Shown here piece after piece: positions 23,271-34,259 of a stretch of DNA of 64,000 bases. Every line of letters begins with the position of its first letter. The first letter of the stretch is position 1. A model generated the notes under the pieces. The model did not search any database. It had not been told where the DNA came from and was given only the letters and a program-made list of their open reading frames with translations. The stretch is from positions 19,781,354-19,845,353 of the forward strand of contig NC_045142.1 in NCBI RefSeq assembly GCF_008831285.2, in the 5' to 3' direction. This DNA comes from Nymphaea colorata. Lineage: Eukaryota; Streptophyta; Magnoliopsida; Nymphaeales; Nymphaeaceae. The position numbers and the translations under genes are program-made.

Positions 23271-23682
23271 TCAACGGCGAAGCTACCAATTGGTAACATA
23301 TTTATTACATGATTAAGAAAAAACTTAGTACAATCAATTATCAGAAACTTCATTATTTTATCATCCAGCTAGTTCCGCCTCCAACCATGGTTAGTGGTAG
23401 CCAGAGTTAGGAATGTTGGACTTAGGGGCACTAATTTAAAGAATCTCATACCTATGGGTCACTGGTGCATATAAAGATGCAAGTAGTTGAAAGCTTACAT
23501 AAAAATGAAAATAAAGAAACTTGATAGGACCATTTTGGCAACTGCCTACACCAGCCCACGTATGACTCAACCAAAGGCTCTAGCCCCAATCTCAATTTTT
23601 TGTACGTCCAGGCATTTCATCGACCTGACAATCAAAATAGGGTTCGTATAAAATTTTAAAATAAAATTCGAATTCACACTGA
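23271..23682. other. Segment missing from tandem unit 2
   Basis: In unit 2 the sequence passes from TTCAATCGAT directly to ACTGACAAATGCACA at 30,241. In unit 1 the hexamer ACTGAC occurs at both edges of the extra ~400 bp, so a deletion between short direct repeats in unit 2 is the simplest account. Confidence 0.6.
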
Positions 23683-24109
23683 CAAATGCACATTTAAAAT
23701 AAATAGCAAATTAAGTAGATTACTTGTTTGAAGATTGAATGCAGTGCGGAACCTTCAACAATATATATTTATTTGGGTAATAGTGAACATGAATCCATTC
23801 TATAGACCATTCGTTTCTAATAAATGTTTATAACAATCAGAATCAGAACCGAAACCCAAAGTGAAACAACCTGCAGGCTGTCGGTAGGATAAATCAGTAT
23901 ACTATATTTAAAAAAACAAGTGAAAAATAGAAGATAAAAAATCTTAAAAGTATTTAAAGAAAATTAAATAACAACATGGGGCAACAGCCACTGAATAAAA
24001 CAGGTTTGCCAAACAATTCAAATTGACTTACATTAATTCAAACCAACTTTTATAAACACTGTTCTCAAATGCATGACAGTTTAGTGGACCTCTTGCTTGT
24101 GGAGAAAAC

Positions 24110-24190
24110 CCTTCTTTGTTACGGGTGAGCGGGAGTGAACCTGCCGCCTCATGCATGAGGGGCAGAAGCTCTACTCGTCCCCTTTACCCC
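24110..24190 (-). repeat. tRNA-like segment (possible SINE head), copy 1
   Basis: On the minus strand the segment contains GGTTCACTCC (matching the RNA polymerase III B box GGTTCRANTCC at 9 of 10) preceded by a CCTCATGCATGAGG hairpin and by GAGTAGAGC. The arrangement recalls a degenerate tRNA or tRNA-derived SINE. A good A box and an A-rich tail are not evident. The duplicate is at 30,680-30,765. Confidence 0.3.
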
Positions 24191-24658
24191 AGGGTCTAGA
24201 GAAACATTAAAACCAGGTGAATTTACGGTCACTCCCTTCAGTTTAGGAGTAGCTCCACCCAACCTTTATGGTTCATGAGAATAATGCTCATGGTATTGGA
24301 ACTCACTACTGACTCTCACCAAACTCTTAATTCGACCAGTTATGCTACCCTTCTCGGAGTAACCTGATCTCTTTGTTTGACATTATGAAAAAGAGTACAT
24401 ACAAGACTATTGAAGCTTACAACTTTCTGGAGGTAAAGTCTTTTGTGTAACTTTCAGTGAGACTTTTAAATTCTCTTAGATGGAACTTGTTAAGAATAAT
24501 ATACTGCTTTTTTTTTAAAATATATACAAAAGCACCATATTCTTATTCGCAACTGCATTTTTTGAAAATATATATAAAAATATAATATACTGAGTAGGTA
24601 CTATATGTTCCGAATTTTAGCTACACATGCACTCATTTAATATTCTTCAGTGATGCCA

Positions 24659-24811
24659 AAATCTGTTCCAAACATGTGTCAGCAACTTGAAAATATGTCG
24701 TTGTGTACTAAATCCATCCCATACATGTGTCGGGGACTCAAGAATTTGTCACTGTGTACTAAATCCATTCCAAACATGTTTAAGGGACTCGAAAATATGT
24801 CGCTAGCCAGT
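24659..24811. repeat. 51-bp tandem repeat x3, copy 1
   Basis: Three units of 51 bp begin at AAATCTGTTCC, AAATCCATCCC and AAATCCATTCC. Each ends in a GTGTACT-like word. As 51 is divisible by three, the units read as a 17-residue repeat (KSVPNMCQQLENMSLCT-like) in an ORF running 24,653-24,856. A single unit is at 46,590-46,640. There is no start context or known domain to argue for a real protein. Confidence 0.8.
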
Positions 24812-25375
24812 ACACTGTGCAAGCTACAACGACCATCATTGTTGATGGAGGGTTAGCATTGTTAGTTGCAAAGTTAAAAGACATTATGAAGTTAAGCGAT
24901 TTATATAACCGTCACAGAACACATTGTGTTATGGGACCGAAAATTCCATTGTCAAAGTTACAATAAGGTGTAGGCACATTCCATGGCCATTATGCTAACT
25001 TAAAGCAACTAATGTCACAACAAACACAACTAAGACACGATGGCCATTTTCATCGATAATCGTTAGGGCAACGGGACTTGTGTTGGTGTAGATTTGACCG
25101 TCGCGATTACTTATTAGCGACAGAATTGCCAGTATTAGCGACTGTCGAGTTAAAGCCATAGTTAATGTTCATACTCGTGCAGACATATCTAAGTTAAGCT
25201 TTAAACTTAAACGGGGGGGGGGAAAGCATCTTTAAAACAAGATACATATATTTATTCAACATGAAAAAATAACACCATCAACCACATGACAATCAGGACA
25301 TAAAACATAAGCAGCGTCCAATGCTGCCAATTATAGACTAGTACAGAGAACCACATAGATCATCACGAAAAACCT
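24812..25375. other. Non-coding stretch between repeat array and AP2
   Basis: It contains ACCGTCGCGATTACTTATTA and related GCGACAG...TAGCGAC words near 25,105-25,155, which recur at 31,675-31,725 and, joined directly to a 51-bp unit, at 46,650-46,690. A G9 tract is at about 25,214. No gene is seen. Confidence 0.45.
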
Positions 25376-25905
25376 TCAGCCCTGAGTACATTCAATTGGG
25401 GCAAAAGAAAGCAGCCCCTTCCCCAAATCATATTTCACATGCATGTTCTGCTGGAAAACATTCCCGAAAATGGCTCAGCTAGCGGTCGCACTTCTATACA
25501 TCCAAAAGATATTTGAAGGTGGCAGCTTCAAGTCTGCGTTGGTGGAATCAAAGCTCATCTCCCGCAATCCTTAATTTGGATCACCATTATTCACTACATT
25601 ATAACACAAATAATCTTGGTTAGGATGATAGAAGTGTTTATGGTTTGTGACATTAGCCACTGTGTTTGCCACTTGATCATACACATCTTTGGCAAGATAG
25701 TCAGCGTGGTACCCGAGTCTATCATGATTGATCCAGCATATCCCAACCACGTTGCCATCTGTGCACCACCAAACTATATGTTGAGTCTGTTGTTCCCCAC
25801 ATTTAAGTAATCTAGTGTGAGTGTACAGAAAGTGCCTTGAGCTGCATTTGCTTCCATTGGCGTCTGTTGAACCTCTTGGGTTCCGAAGAACTCTACCTCC
25901 TCACA
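25376..25905 (-). pseudogene. Aspartic protease AP2, 3' half only
   Basis: On the minus strand this encodes the C-terminal half of a nepenthesin-type aspartic protease: the second active site (MIDSGT-type, near 25,715) and the C-terminal IFGNVFQQN-like and KYDLGKGLLSFAPIECTQG-like parts, ending in a TGA at 25,376. The frame is broken by small indels and stops in between. The 5' half is absent because the gene stops at CTCCTCACA, where the sequence passes straight into a CA microsatellite. That break is the tandem-duplication junction. It cannot make a functional enzyme. Confidence 0.85.
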
Positions 25906-25911
25906 CACACA

Positions 25912-25948
<37 letters not shown>
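25901..25948. repeat. CA/TA microsatellite at the duplication junction
   Basis: The protease word CTCCTCACA runs into a (CA)n, then (TA)n tract. The equivalent AP3 sequence at about 32,508-32,520 continues as CTCCTCACAGAAG, and the equivalent left-edge sequence at 18,920 is preceded by GATTTCAATA. The tract is therefore the exact join of the two. Confidence 0.9.
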
Positions 25949-25954
<6 letters not shown>

Positions 25955-28848
25955 TCCCTCTAAATTGCTTTGTTTGATGCTTCTAGTATGCTTTCTATCT
26001 GGGAAGATGTCTAACCTGACCCTACAAGTAACAGACATTATCTATGTCTACAGATGACCTTTGCACAATTATTTCTAATGCTGAAACAAGTACATCTTGT
26101 TTAGGATTTACCATCATAGAAACTGATTCTGTTGAATTTGAATGAACCTGCAATTGTGGGACACCTGATACAGAATAGGCTCTAGGGAAATGGAGGTAAG
26201 GCTAAGGTTTCAGCCATCTTTTTGAGCGGTAGTATGAAATACCCCTCTTGCTCACCTGATGCTAGGGAAGATCTCTATAGATTGTTCTTATTTTTTTAAT
26301 TGGTTCAGTCTTAACACAAAAAATAAGGTCGACTGAATGCTAGTCGGGTCTGGCTCATGGCGATCATTTACCAACAATTGATCCTCCACGGCCTTTATGA
26401 TTGCAGCTGGTCCCTACACGTGGCTACGGGTTTCAGACAATGGTCGGCTATGACTCGTGGTTGATGTTGAAAGAACAAGCCGACCATGGCAGGACGTGAT
26501 GAAGCACAAAGTCAAGAAGGCGCCAATCTTGACTTCCATGAAAATGAGTGAAGCCATTAAGAGAAAGTTTTATCTGCAATATTTCGCACTTGCTGGTCTA
26601 CATATCAGACCTATGGGCAGCCAGCAGCAATCCCACTTAACTGCTTTATTCAATTATCTTTGGCATAGGGGGTTAGGAGCCCAGACAGAAGATCACAATT
26701 CTAGATAAAGGACACTAGGTATAAATTTTTCAATTTTTAAAGAATGAGAAAATTTGTTCAAAAATATTAATATAAGAATAAAAAGCTTTTGAAATTTATG
26801 TAATTACCAATACTTAACGATAGAAAGTTATGTGTCCATCAAAGGAGAGAAGAATATTTTGGTAATTTATTAAAAATATTCTCCTTAGTCTTTTTACTTT
26901 TTTCTATTTCCAATTTTGCCCTTATAATTTTTTTTTAATGTGAATTAAATTTATTTTAATCATTAACCATATTGACGTACAAAAAAAATTATGCATCAGT
27001 ATAGCGACACTTAACCTATACCTGCCTCTACTCCTGCTAGCTGCTCTCAACAGGTGTTATGGGACTTATGGTCACCTTTTAAAGGCGGTACTGATTTTTT
27101 TGAGTCACCCCAATCAGATGAGTAGAACCCTTGTGGCCTCCATCCTGCAAAAAAACTACTTTAAAGAAACCCACACACTAGTCCACGTTTTTGAAAAATA
27201 TGTTTGGTTGGCAAAAATTCATCATCCAAATGCTTTGGATGATGGCTAGAACGGAAAAGGAAAGGAGAAAAGTGAGGAAAGGATGGACAAAGAAAGAAAA
27301 AACATTTTGTTTCTAGATCTTGCTTTTGTTTGCAATTTCAAAAAGTGGGCCAAAAAGGCATTGGATTTTCTTTAGCATTGACCTTCCCTTAAAAAGATAA
27401 GGAAGCCTGGAATAACAACATATCCATTGAATCCGGACATGGTAGTACTCATTTTGGAAATATCTAGTGCCAAAGTCACTCATTGGGTAAGTCATGAATC
27501 TTTAACCTAAATCTATTTTACCAAAAGTTTCTACCATATCAATCTACCCTTTTGTACAACCCAATAATTTCAAAAAATGAGCCAACTATGAGGCCAATTG
27601 TATTTTTGTGTCTTTTTTCTTTGGGCTTAACAGGTTGATGCATTGTTTAATCCATGTTTCATTTGCTATAAAACTACTTATTTCCTATAAAATTACTTGG
27701 GGGTGCCCATAAGCTCATCTCTCTCTCCCACTCGCCTGTGCGGATTACTATTTAAATTAAGAATAAAACATGTAATACCCATCTCTTTCTCTGTCCCTCT
27801 CTCTCTCTATCTCTATACATGCAAGAGAACTCAAATGACATGGAGCTGTTTCTTTGTTTCTTTCTTCAACAACATTTTCACTTTCGGTGGTAGACAAGTC
27901 AAAAAAGGGAGGGACCACCCTGTTGAATAGGAACCATTAGTTTACATGATATGACAGTTCTATCATCGTTAATATTACAGTTCCAGGCTTGGTGGCAGGC
28001 ACGCAGACATGGAGGTGGAATAAAAAGGCTCGAATCAAAATACTTATGTGAAGTTGGAAGATTGTGTTCCCGTGGCAATATGGTGGCTATGGAAGAATAT
28101 GAATTATGAATACCACGACAACAAGAAAAATCGAAATCTGTTACATAAGAGGCAGTTGACCGTCTTTTTATTATGATTCAACAAGTGCTAAATAGCAGAA
28201 GAACGAGTTTCCACAACTTTTGTCCCTTTTTTATGTAGGAAGTCTCTCACATATATCATCGACTTCAACACAGATCAGCATCACCACAAAAGCATATAGA
28301 AGACTGATATGCTAATGAAATCACATATGAAAGATGCCTTGGTTTGACCGACCAACTTCCCCTTCCCTATTTTAATGCTATTCACAGTACGTACACCACG
28401 GTCCTTATAAAAGAGATAGCAATGTCATTGAAAACTATACATATATGTACACACACACGCACTACTTCGGTCACAAACAAAAACCAACCGACCTCTTATA
28501 TTTGTGTCAAAAAGTTTTTTGAACAAAATGTGAATCTCCTAATTTGTTCATTATAAACACTAATTTAATCTAAATAATCTTCAAGTTCAAATTACTTTTA
28601 TAAAAAAAAGTGTTTTTTTCTACTATTAAAATTTTAATGTTATAAGAACCTTTTCTTTTTAATTATTATGGTATATTAATAAAATTAAAAATAACTCACT
28701 TAATGTATGTGTATCAGCAAATAAATTTGAAGATACTGCTAAATTACGAAAAAGAAAATTAATCGGCCTGGCTTCTGTCCCTTACCTAAGTGGTATGCTT
28801 TTTTATCATCTTATATGTATAAATATATATATTCGCAGGAACACACAG

Positions 28849-28879
<31 letters not shown>

Positions 28880-30679
28880 TATTAAATGAAACTAAAGAGT
28901 AATGGAAAAACAAAAGGAAATAGAGAACAAGCAGTATAGCAGAAGCGAAGAACCAATCCGACAGCCGGAAAGCCTTCATGATAGCTAAAAATCTCCCTTC
29001 AGAAGGTTTGCAATAAATGGTTGAAATTAAAACGTGCATTAGGAAAGAAGACTTCATTGGGAATGATCCAAATCTTTCACCAGAAGATACAATAACATAT
29101 ATATTAATATCGAGTTACATGAACAAGGTTGTACACACAAATGTATACCAAAGGGAAAAAAAAGAATAGGGTATTTTTGACTTTTGTTTTGTAAAGAAGT
29201 GTATATTTTGGGATTTTTTACTTTTTCATAAACCCTTTTTGTCCTTCTAAAAATTTATTTTTATTTTTTACTTATTATGTACAGTTTTTTATACATAGGG
29301 GTGTAAACATAACCAGTTTCAAGTTTCAGTTTGAGTGAAAACTGAAATCCAGCTTCCCATAATGCCCATGCCCATGTGAGTAGAGCCAAATGTCCATCAA
29401 CTGGCATAGTTCTTCCACCCTAGTTGCACTAGTATAGCACATTACTCTCAAATGATAACCTTTCTTAGATTGTCTTGCAATCGAGTTATCACGTTATAAG
29501 TGTAACATATATAGTTTTCCCGTACCTAACATATATGTTCAAGTATAATAATGTAATTGGTCTGCATGCCCATCCGGCAGCCACTGCTTGTGATATCAAG
29601 TAGGTAATTTTTTGCTGGGAAACTGCCGAGGGAGCCCCTCGCTTTATTGAAATGTCAAATAGGTAATTAACTAAATAATTTAATCCACTGTCTATGTCAC
29701 TAATTTCTAGACACCAGCTGACATTGTAACATTTTGTGAGGGGACTATGTTGGGAGAAGGGCAGTAGCGGAGCTAAGGGTGGGTCGGTGTGCACCTTACC
29801 CATAAGAGTTAGTCAAAAATTATATTGTGATAAAGCTGGACTCTGTTCCAGTCACATCATAGTGCCACATGGGCACTATCAAACTAAGATCGGTGACTCA
29901 AGCAATGTTCAGTCAAAAAATTTGGGTACAGCCCTAAAGATGAGGCTGAGGTTACAAGTTGACAGGTTAGGGCGAGCTTATCCATGTAGTGAGAAATCAA
30001 TTTTCTCAAAGATCATGGCAACTTTCCTGCTTGGCGGGCCATTACAGATCCTTTGATGGGATTTTCATATGATCCGATCAGGTCGACTGAAAACTGGATT
30101 GGCCGGGTCATTCCTGAATATTCAAGGGATTCAAATAAAAGTCAAGAAGAATGAGGAGAGAAGGGTGGTGGAGGAGGAGAAACTGAACTTTAGCCACCAG
30201 CATTGTCATGGGATGTCGCTTGTTGATTTCTTCAATCGATACTGACAAATGCACATTTAAAATAAATAGTAAATTAAGTAGATTACTTGTTTGATAATTG
30301 AATGCAGTGTGGAACCTTCAACAATATATATTTATTTGGGTAATAGTGAAAATAAATCCATTCTATAGAACATTTGTTTCTAATAAATGTTTATAACAAT
30401 CGTAATCAGAATCGAAACCCAAAGCGAAACAACCTGCAGGCTGTCGGTAAGATAAATCTGTATACTAGATTTAAAAAAACCAAGTGAAAAATAGAAGATA
30501 AAAAATCTTAAAAGTATTTAAAGATAATTAATAACAACACGGGGCAACAGCCACTGAATAAAACAGGTTTGCCAAACAATTCAAATTGACTTAAATTAAT
30601 TCAGGCCAACTTTTATAAACACTGTTCTCAAATGCATGACATTTTAGTGGACCTCGTGCTTGTGGAGAAAACCCTTCTT

Positions 30680-30765
30680 TGTTACGGGTGAGCGGAGTGA
30701 ACCTGCCGCCTCATGCATGAGGGGCAGAAGCTCTACTCGTCCCCTTTACCCCAGGGTCTACAGAA
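30680..30765 (-). repeat. tRNA-like segment (possible SINE head), copy 2
   Basis: Duplicate of 24,110-24,190, one G shorter at GAGCGGAGTGAACC. It carries the same B-box-like word and hairpin. Confidence 0.3.
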
Positions 30766-31239
30766 ACATCTAAACCAGGTGAATTTACGGTCACTCCCTT
30801 CAGTTTAGGAGTAGCTCCACCCAACCTTTATGGTTCATGAGAATAATGCTCATGGTATTGGAACTCACTACTTGACTCTCACCAAACTCTTAATTCGACC
30901 AGTTATGCTACTCTTCTCGGAGTAACCTGATCTCTTTGTATGACCTTATGAAAAGGAGTACATATAAAACTATTGAAGCTTACAAGTTTCTGGAGGTAAA
31001 GTATTTTGTGTAACCTGCGCTGAGACTTTTAAATTCTCTTAGATGGAACTTGTTAAGAATAATATTCTGCTTTTTTAAAAAATATATATATAAAAGCACC
31101 ATATTCTTATTTCAAGAAACGTTACTGCATTTCAATTAACAAAAAAATTACTCTTCTAATGAATTAAATGCTGAGCAGGTACTATATGTTCCAAATTTTT
31201 GCTACACATGCGCTCGTTTAATATTCTTCATTGATCCCA

Positions 31240-31392
31240 AAATCTGTTCCAAACATGTGTCAGCAACTTGAAAATATGTCGTTGTGTACTAAATCTGTCC
31301 CATACATGTGTCAAGGACTCAAGAATATGTCGCTGTGTACTAAATCCATTCCAAACTTTTGTAAGGGACTCGAAAATATGTTGCTAGCCAGT
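31240..31392. repeat. 51-bp tandem repeat x3, copy 2
   Basis: Same three units as at 24,659-24,811 with a few substitutions. The reading frame through all three units is again open (about 31,234-31,446). Confidence 0.8.
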
Positions 31393-31948
31393 ACACTGTG
31401 CAAGCTACAACAACCATCATTGTTGATGGAAGGTTATCATTTTTAGTTGCAAAGTTAAAAGAAATTGTGAAGTTAAGCGATTTATATAACCGTCACAGAA
31501 CACATTGTGTTATGGGACCGAAAATTCCATCGTCAAAGTTACAATAAGGTGTAGCACATGCTATGGCCATTATGCTAACTTAAAGCAACTAATGTCGCAA
31601 CAAACACAACTAAGACACGATGGCCATTTTCATCGGTAATTGTTTGGGCCACAGGACTTGTGTTGTTGTAGTTTTGACCGTCGCGATTACTTATTGGCGA
31701 CAGAATATCCAGTATTAGCGACTGTCGAGTCAAAGCCACAGTTAATGTCCATACTTGTGCAGACATATCTAAGTTAAGCTTTAAACTTCAACAAAGGGGA
31801 AAGCATCTTTGAAAAAAGATACATATATTTATTCAACATGAAAAAATAACACCATCAACCACGTGACAATAAGGACATAAAACATAAGCAGCGTCCAATG
31901 CTGCCAATTATAGACTAGTACAGAGAACCATGTAGATCATCACGAAAG

Positions 31949-31950
<2 letters not shown>

Positions 31951-31990
<40 letters not shown>
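31951..31990. repeat. TA microsatellite 3' of AP3
   Basis: (TA)n just downstream of the AP3 stop codon, absent from the paralogous position in unit 1 (about 25,368). Confidence 0.9.
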
Positions 31991-31992
<2 letters not shown>

Positions 31993-31998
31993 ATACCT

Positions 31999-33935
31999 TT
32001 AGCCCTGAGTACATTCAATTGGTGCAAAAGGAAGCAGCCCCTTCCCCAAATCATATTTCACTTGCATGTTGTGCTGGAAAACATTCCCAAAAATGGCTAA
32101 GCTACTGTCGCACTTCTATACATCCAAAAGATATTTGAAGGTGGCAGCATCAAGTCTGCGTTGGCTGAATGAAAGGTGATCTCCAGCAATCCTTAATATG
32201 GATCACCATTATTCTCTACATTATAACACAAGTAATCTTCGTTAGGATGATAGAAGCATTTATGGTTTGTGACATTAGTCACCGCGTTTGCCTACACATC
32301 TTTGGCAAGATAGTCAGTGGGTACCCGAGTCTATCATAATTGATCCAGCATATCCCAACCATGTTGCCGTCTGTGCACCTCCAAACTATATTGTGAGTCT
32401 GTTGTTCCCACATTTATGTAATCTAGTGTGAGTGTATAGAGAGTGCCTTGAGCTGCATTTGCTTCCATTGGCACCTGTTGAACCTCTTGGGTTCCGAAGA
32501 ACTCTACCTCCTCACAGAAGTTTGATCTACTCAATGACATTATTTTTCTTGCTATGGAGAGGAAGACTGTAAGCAAATTTATGGTTAATAAAGAAGCCGT
32601 TGTTACTAACAAGTGAAAGAGATCCTGGCCTGAGGCCAACAAGACTAGGATGTACAAGATTTTCGAATTCAACACTATTTTCTTTATGAACGCAACCAAA
32701 GGCGATTGTCGGAAGCTTGATGGTGCCATCAGTGCCAACCTCAAACCAAAATCTTTCGAGAGCAAGGGACCCTTCTACAACAGATCCATCACCATATGAG
32801 GACTTGACGCTATGAAGTTGGTTGTCGTCACAAGCGGACCAGAAGCTAGTGGTGCATCTCAGGTTATGGTATGTGGAAGACTGAAGTGGCTTTAATGTTG
32901 ACTTCATTTGGTAGGTAAAGTTGTAGTAAAGAACACACAATGTCCATTTGAGGTTGCTGCCAGTATAGATGATGACCCAGTAAGATTGGACTTCTAGTGA
33001 TGTACTAATGTAAAGCTGCATGAGAAACTCTCTATATATAGTGTATCAATGTCTTCTTTTTATAGCACATGAAGTGCTGCTTCGATAAGTCGAAACAACT
33101 GCCTACCAGCCTATTCTCTCATAGATTTAAGCATATAGGTTGTATGGTGGGATTGAGAAGAAATAGTTGGACATACGGCCAACTTTCTTTTCTATAATTT
33201 TTGTTTTGTCATACAGGTGGAAGTTTTCCAAAACATTTCAACCACGTTTGATTGTAGGATGTGAACCTTGTCGGCAGTTTCACCTGTTTAGCAGACCCCA
33301 ACACATTTCACAAGTTAACCAATAGTCCTCCTCAACTCAATTAAACATGAAAACAAAGAGAATAATCATAGCAATTGAATTTGAAAGGACCCTTAGATAG
33401 CTGGACACAAGTTTCAATCAATTTTTGTTACGTTTCATAAGATAGAGTTGCCAGATCAACTCGTTTCTAAACTTTTTAGACACAAGTTTCCATTTCTTTC
33501 TTACTTTTCAGGCATCGAGTTCAGCCGTGACACCCAGAAGAACGTTTCTAGGATCAATTGGCTTTAGTTCTAAACTTCTAAGTTACCGGGGCATTTCCAT
33601 CTGGCCAGATATTTCCAGATTTTTGCCGTCAGGCACTGGAATTAGTTCATCTGGTCAGGCTTCATGAGAATACATGTGGATGGTCGTGTTGTTGGTGAGG
33701 CACATCCTGAAGCCAATTGGGAGCACAACTTGAAGCGTAGAGCTGCCCTACTGAGTGTGTCGAACTGGAGCGGATGAAGGATCATAGAGATGAGAGAGAG
33801 GCAAGTCTTGGTGAATGAGGTCTATCAAGAAGCCGGGAGTTTCGGTTAACATTGACAGTGTTGGTGAAGATGTTGGTAGGAAAGTTTGATAGTGCAACTG
33901 GGAGAAGTCATGAAGGAGGAGAGGAAGGTGGCTAT
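31999..33935 (-). pseudogene. Aspartic protease AP3, degenerate and interrupted
   Basis: Nepenthesin-type aspartic protease paralogous to AP1. The N-terminal part lies at about 33,700-33,935: the start codon reads ATA in place of ATG, a TAA follows within about 30 codons, and GFLIDLIHQDLPLSHLYDPS-like propeptide sequence precedes a TAG. About 650 bp (33,035-33,690) without protease homology separates it from EFLMQLYISTS (~33,020). The first active site reads IIYTGS, so the catalytic Asp is Tyr, whereas the flap YGDGS is intact, the reverse of AP1. The nepenthesin cysteines are partly lost. Around 32,530 the frame shifts. The second active site IIDSG is kept near 32,330, then more indels lead to a KYDLGKGLLPFAPIECTQG-like C-terminus with TAA at 31,999. 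It is clearly non-functional. Confidence 0.88.
33035..33690. other. Insertion or expanded segment inside AP3
   Basis: This interrupts the protease between its propeptide and the GEFLM motif, where AP1 has only about 20 codons. No transposon ends or coding domain were recognised. A retained intron is unlikely because this family is usually intronless and AP1 has none. Confidence 0.5.
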
Positions 33936-33966
33936 GGTAATCTGGATCTACAAAGAAAAGTCCTTG

Positions 33967-33974
33967 TATTTATA
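33967..33974 (-). promoter_or_regulatory. TATA box of AP3
   Basis: On the minus strand TATAAATA, 32 bases upstream of the degenerate start codon, matching the AP1 element at 16,596-16,603. Confidence 0.5.
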
Positions 33975-34259
33975 AAGGAGATCATGACGTAGGTTGTGAC
34001 TAAGGGTGTGGATTTAAATACAAATGGTGGGGAAAAGAAGCACATGGTCAAAGTGAGTAGCGTGTGGATTGTTCCACATGTAACAGTTCTTGGTCAAGGA
34101 GAAGATGTGGTTATCACATGAAGGAGCAGAGAAAGGGAACAACATGAACCCTAGGTTAGAGTTAGGAAAATGTTCATGAGCATCACTTTATCGTGGGTGG
34201 TGGAGGCTCTCGCCCATCCTTAGAGATGATGGATCATGAAAAGTCACCTATTGATCAAG

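Larger units (their letters stand above)
18922..25905. repeat. Tandem duplication, unit 1 (about 7.0 kb)
   Basis: It is collinear with 25,906-32,515 at roughly 95-97% identity where I compared by eye (for example 18,990-19,360 against 25,970-26,340). It starts at the CA/TA microsatellite and ends inside the aspartic protease copy AP2. It contains an R1 tail, a segment found only in these units (19,360-20,640), an R2 copy, an R1 middle piece, the 51-bp repeat array, and the protease 3' half. It has about 400 bp (23,270-23,680) that unit 2 lacks. Confidence 0.85.
25906..32515. repeat. Tandem duplication, unit 2 (about 6.6 kb)
   Basis: Second copy of 18,922-25,905, containing the unit-specific segment (26,350-27,660), R2 (27,670-28,800), a GA microsatellite (28,850-28,876), an R1 middle piece (29,510-29,740), an R3-like end (30,080-30,240), the 51-bp array (31,240-31,392) and the AP3 3' half. 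It lacks the 400 bp of 23,271-23,682 and has gained a TA microsatellite at 31,951. Its right end continues into the rest of the protease gene, so it represents the ancestral arrangement. Confidence 0.85.
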
